From Pseudomonas profundi (lineage in GTDB: Bacteria; Pseudomonadota; Gammaproteobacteria; Pseudomonadales; Pseudomonadaceae), in NCBI RefSeq assembly GCF_008638305.1, contig NZ_VTPZ01000010.1, positions 120,733-167,412 of the forward strand: a stretch of 46,680 bases of DNA. The letters run 5' to 3'. The translations under genes were made by a program, and so were the position numbers. The notes beneath the pieces are model-generated. The model made no database searches, was not told the origin of the DNA, and worked only from the letters and a program-made list of their open reading frames with translations. Position 1 is the stretch's first letter. Each line of letters starts with the position of its first letter. Positions 43,556-46,680 of the stretch are shown here, in pieces.

Positions 43556-45652
43556 ATGAAGCAGTTCAAGAATTTCATGCCAATATTGACCAGCGGCCAG
43601 ATCGGTATCCCCCTGGTTATTATTTCTATCCTGGCGATGATCATTCTGCCATTGCCGCCGCTACTGCTAGACGTGCTCTTCACCTTCAACATTGCGATGT
43701 CAGTGCTCGTTATGATGGTGACCGTCTCGGCAAAAAGACCGCTCGATTTTTCACTGTTCCCCACGGTGATTTTGATCACCACCCTGATGCGACTCACGCT
43801 CAACGTGGCCTCGACTCGGGTCGTCCTTCTGGAAGGCCACACCGGGACCGCAGCAGCAGGTAAAGTGATCGAGGCGTTCGGTCAGGTGGTGATTGGCGGC
43901 AACTTCATTGTCGGCCTGATCGTTTTCGTGATTCTGATGATCATAAACTTCATGGTGGTCACAAAGGGTGGCGAGCGGATATCGGAGGTGACCGCCCGGT
44001 TCACGCTGGACGCACTGCCGGGCAAACAGATGGCAATCGATGCCGATATGAATGCCGGCTTGATCACCCAGGAGGACGCCCGCCAGCGTCGTCAGGAAGT
44101 GGCAAAAGAAGCTGATTTCTACGGCGCGATGGACGGCGCATCAAAATTTGTACGCGGCGATGCCATCGCCGGCATTTTGATTCTCCTTATCAACCTCTTC
44201 GGCGGCTTTGCTATAGGTCTCTTTCTCCACGACCTTTCGGCTGGCGACGCCTTCCAACAATATGCGCTTTTAACTATCGGTGATGGTCTGGTTGCCCAGA
44301 TACCAGCACTGCTACTTTCTACCGCAGCCGCAATCATAGTCACCCGCACGAACGAGTCAGCGGCTATAACGTCGCAGGTGAGACGCCAGCTTCTGGCATC
44401 GCCTACGCTTATCTACACCGTCGCAGGCATTCTGTTCGTACTCGCGCTTGTACCTGGCATGCCCCATCTGGCATTCCTGAGTTTTGCCGCACTTCTGGCG
44501 TTTATTGGCTGGAGCGTGTCGCGCTTCCATTCAGATGAAAGTGAAGACAACCTGCCAAGAGTAGAAGCGCTTAATCAGGCGATGGAGAACGAACGCATCC
44601 AGAACCTGGAGTGGGAAGACATCCCTCTGGTTGAACGAATCTCCGTCTCGCTGGGCTATAAACTGGTTGCGCTAGTGAGCCCTGAAAGCGGCGCCCCACT
44701 ACCACAGCGCGTTCGAGGCGTGCGTCAAACCCTGTCGGAAGGGCTCGGGTTCCTGCTTCCTGAGGTTCACATTCGAGACAGTCTCCGACTCAAGGCATCG
44801 CAATATCAGATCCATATAAACGGCGAAAAGCTTGATAGCGCCGAACTGCAACCCGATCGGTTGATGGCAATACCCTCCGCCGAGACCTACGGCGAGCTGG
44901 ACGGCGTTATAGGCATTGATCCCGCTTATGGCATGCAAGTTGTCTGGATCAACCCTGACGAAAAACCCCGAGCGCTAAACCTGGGCTATCAGGTCATCGA
45001 TTGCTCAAGCGTGATCGCCACCCATCTCAATAAGATTATCCGCGAGCACCTGCCTGACATTTTCAAACATGACGATGTCGAGCACTTGATGCAGCGACTC
45101 GCTATGCAAGCGCCCAAACTCGCAGACAGCTTAAAGGCGCAGCTCAGTCACGCCCAACAACACAAGGTGTTTCGGCAGCTGTTGCAGGAGCAAGTGCCTC
45201 TGCGGGACATCGTATCTATTGCCACCACGATGCTTGAGAGTAGCGAGACAACCAAGGACCCTCTGTTGATAGCGGCTGACGTCCGTTACACCCTAAGACG
45301 CAGCATCGTTTCGAGTATCTGCGGCGACCGCAGCGAACTTACCGTATACATTCTTGAGAATGGCTTGGAAAATACCTTGATGAGTGCGTTGAGCTCCGCC
45401 CAGCAGGCCGGGACGGTAAGCCTGGATAGCATCCCGGTAGAGCCTAATCTGTTGAATCAACTACAGAACAGCATGCCTGTCGTGAAAGAGAAGTTACGAA
45501 GGGAAGGACATTCGCCGATATTAGTGGTTATGCCTCAGCTCAGGCCCCTGTTAGCACGATACGCAAAAGTATTCAGCCCTGGCTTGCATGTCCTGTCTCA
45601 GAATGAAATACCGGAGCGTGTCGAAGTCAACATCCTCGGCACGCTAGGCTAG
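43556..45652 (+). CDS. flhA: FlhA, flagellar export gate protein
   Basis: This 698-residue inner-membrane protein carries about eight N-terminal spans and the FHIPEP-like core (LFPTVILITTLMRLTLNVASTRVVLLEGH, FVVTKGGERISEVTARFTLDALPGKQMAIDADMNAG), followed by a cytoplasmic domain that docks export chaperones. I use the ATG at 43556; an in-frame TTG at 43541 overlaps flhB. It is the last gene of the plus-strand operon and is convergent with the PilZ gene five bases away. Confidence 0.95.
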   Translation: MKQFKNFMPILTSGQIGIPLVIISILAMIILPLPPLLLDVLFTFNIAMSVLVMMVTVSAKRPLDFSLFPTVILITTLMRLTLNVASTRVVLLEGHTGTAAAGKVIEAFGQVVIGGNFIVGLIVFVILMIINFMVVTKGGERISEVTARFTLDALPGKQMAIDADMNAGLITQEDARQRRQEVAKEADFYGAMDGASKFVRGDAIAGILILLINLFGGFAIGLFLHDLSAGDAFQQYALLTIGDGLVAQIPALLLSTAAAIIVTRTNESAAITSQVRRQLLASPTLIYTVAGILFVLALVPGMPHLAFLSFAALLAFIGWSVSRFHSDESEDNLPRVEALNQAMENERIQNLEWEDIPLVERISVSLGYKLVALVSPESGAPLPQRVRGVRQTLSEGLGFLLPEVHIRDSLRLKASQYQIHINGEKLDSAELQPDRLMAIPSAETYGELDGVIGIDPAYGMQVVWINPDEKPRALNLGYQVIDCSSVIATHLNKIIREHLPDIFKHDDVEHLMQRLAMQAPKLADSLKAQLSHAQQHKVFRQLLQEQVPLRDIVSIATTMLESSETTKDPLLIAADVRYTLRRSIVSSICGDRSELTVYILENGLENTLMSALSSAQQAGTVSLDSIPVEPNLLNQLQNSMPVVKEKLRREGHSPILVVMPQLRPLLARYAKVFSPGLHVLSQNEIPERVEVNILGTLG

Positions 45653-45657
45653 ACCTA

Positions 45658-45996
45658 TCAAGAAATCTTCCGACGTTTCCGTAAGCCCTCGACCAACTGG
45701 GTGAAAGCCTCACCTGGTTGGCCGATATGCACCCCTGACTCATAATAGCCGCTCTTGGTGTTGGCTCGACACCACAGACATTCAGCATCGACATCAACCG
45801 AAACGATTGCTCCCTCACCATTACGCATCCGAAGGCGCAAGCGCATAAGGGTGCCCCTCTCAAGCGCTTCGTCGGTAAGTATTTTTATCCCTCGCTCTGA
45901 TATATCACCAACATAGCCCACGAGCCGACCGCTGGCCCGCTCGCTAACCTTCATGCGAAATACTGACCTGAAAACGATACGGCTCTGTTCGCGCAT
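45658..45996 (-). CDS. PilZ-domain protein (c-di-GMP binding)
   Basis: This 112-residue single-domain cytosolic protein carries the PilZ ligand motifs: an RxxxR-type basic stretch (SRIVFRSVFRMKV) and DISERG (DxSxxG), followed by beta-strands with VDVDAECLWCRAN. Such proteins transmit c-di-GMP levels to motors, pili or exopolysaccharide systems. GGAAGGTGAG precedes the ATG at 45996, preferred over the ATG at 46026. It is convergent with flhA at the edge of the lateral locus; a motor-braking role is only inferred. Confidence 0.82.
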   Translation of the reverse strand: MREQSRIVFRSVFRMKVSERASGRLVGYVGDISERGIKILTDEALERGTLMRLRLRMRNGEGAIVSVDVDAECLWCRANTKSGYYESGVHIGQPGEAFTQLVEGLRKRRKIS

Positions 45997-46026
45997 TTGA
46001 CTCACCTTCCTTGTATAGACATCCAT

Positions 46027-46680
46027 TCAATACAGGCGACCGCACCCACTAGAATCTTAAGCGCCCGCGATATTAGGCATAGCCAGGCAGATTTGGATCG
46101 CATGCCCATGCTCGGCTAAGCATGCGAAAGGATATCAATTAATATGGAAAGCTGTCCTGTATGTCAGCTTGCGCCAACTGGCTTATTTGACCCCTTGCCG
46201 ATTTACGTAGATGAGGCGCAGGGCTTGAACGACCATACGAAATCCGCCATCTAGCTTTAGAGACTGTTTTCGATACGAGCTAGCTGAGCTGGTGTCTTCC
46301 GCACGCATGACTACGCCCAGGGTACGCAAAGAGAGGGAAGATGTTAGTCGATGTACCGAAAGCACAGCCCAGGGCCCTGTGGGATGAAACGGCCCACTAG
46401 CATGATCACCAGCTTGATCCTCGGTGCGCCATATAATTCCGGGGATTGCTGCACATGGATTGAGGTGTGAGCCTATGGTCCCTGCCGGAACAGGGCGATA
46501 CATACCGTTCGATGGCAACCACAGTTCCATGCGCTTGCTCAAAGAATAGAGCGCGCTGGCAATAATGAACATCATGCCCGTTCAGGGGTAACGGCAAGAC
46601 CGAGGCAAGATAATACGGTCTGCCTGCCGGCATCAGGCGTTTTCCAGGCGCATAAAAGAACACCCCGACCTGTCTCCAGA
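46027..46680. other. Unassigned end region
   Basis: There is a 7-bp inverted repeat (CGCATGC/GCATGCG, 46099-46126). Minus-strand frames of 130 and 85 codons (46183-46575 and 46406-46663) overlap each other in different frames, and I recognise neither. Composition is less regular than the genes to the left. They could be parts of a decayed gene that continues beyond the window. Confidence 0.4.

Noticed and set aside
1..46680. CRISPR arrays, tRNA or rRNA genes, insertion sequences
   Set aside because: No regularly spaced repeats, cloverleaf sequences, rRNA stretches or transposase motifs were seen by eye on either strand.

Overview
The window is GC-rich gammaproteobacterial chromosome, most likely from a pseudomonad of the Halopseudomonas (Pseudomonas pertucinogena) type. 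This is inferred from a small pseudomonad-typical protein mislabelled 'tryptophan synthase beta-like' beside sulfate-transport genes, from general codon style, and from the absence of enteric features; the genus is not proven. Almost all real genes are tightly packed, with ATGA/GTGA overlaps.

Region 1 (1-8.0 kb, metabolic, all minus strand): a two-gene carboxynorspermidine synthase/decarboxylase unit with a terminator, a small outer-membrane beta-barrel, the sulfate ABC transporter sbp-cysT-cysW-cysA, and the small pseudomonad protein.

Region 2 (8.1-45.7 kb) is one uninterrupted secondary (lateral, Vibrio laf-type) flagellar locus. It has five blocks: (a) flgBCDEFGHIJKL-lafW on minus with flgA divergent; (b) a chemoreceptor and the flagellin lafA on plus; (c) a ToxR-like membrane regulator lafZ followed by a small anchored protein that looks like a ToxS-type partner; (d) on minus, flgM-flgN and then lafB-C-D-E-F-S-T-U (cap, chaperones, hook-length control, FliL, sigma-28, stator), preceded by lafK-fliEFGHIJ (sigma-54 activator, MS ring, switch, export ATPase); (e) on plus, divergent from lafK, fliMNPQR-flhB-flhA (switch and export gate). 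The locus carries its own activator (LafK), sigma-28 (LafS), anti-sigma factor (FlgM), second regulator (LafZ) and proton-type stator (LafT/LafU), so it looks self-contained. There is no fliO, motX/motY, flhF/flhG or che gene here.

Region 3 (45.7-46.7 kb): a PilZ-domain protein convergent with flhA, a plausible c-di-GMP link to motility, then about 650 bases in which I recognise nothing.

The points most worth a second look are: the LafZ/ToxS-like pair with a GCGTTA triplet repeat inside the partner's membrane segment; three ATTGAT repeats at exactly 10-bp pitch between lafK and fliM; a FlgJ whose hydrolase half is an SLT-type lytic transglycosylase instead of the usual GH73 domain; a FliM without the N-terminal CheY-binding peptide; and an FlhB with NPQH at the autocleavage site.
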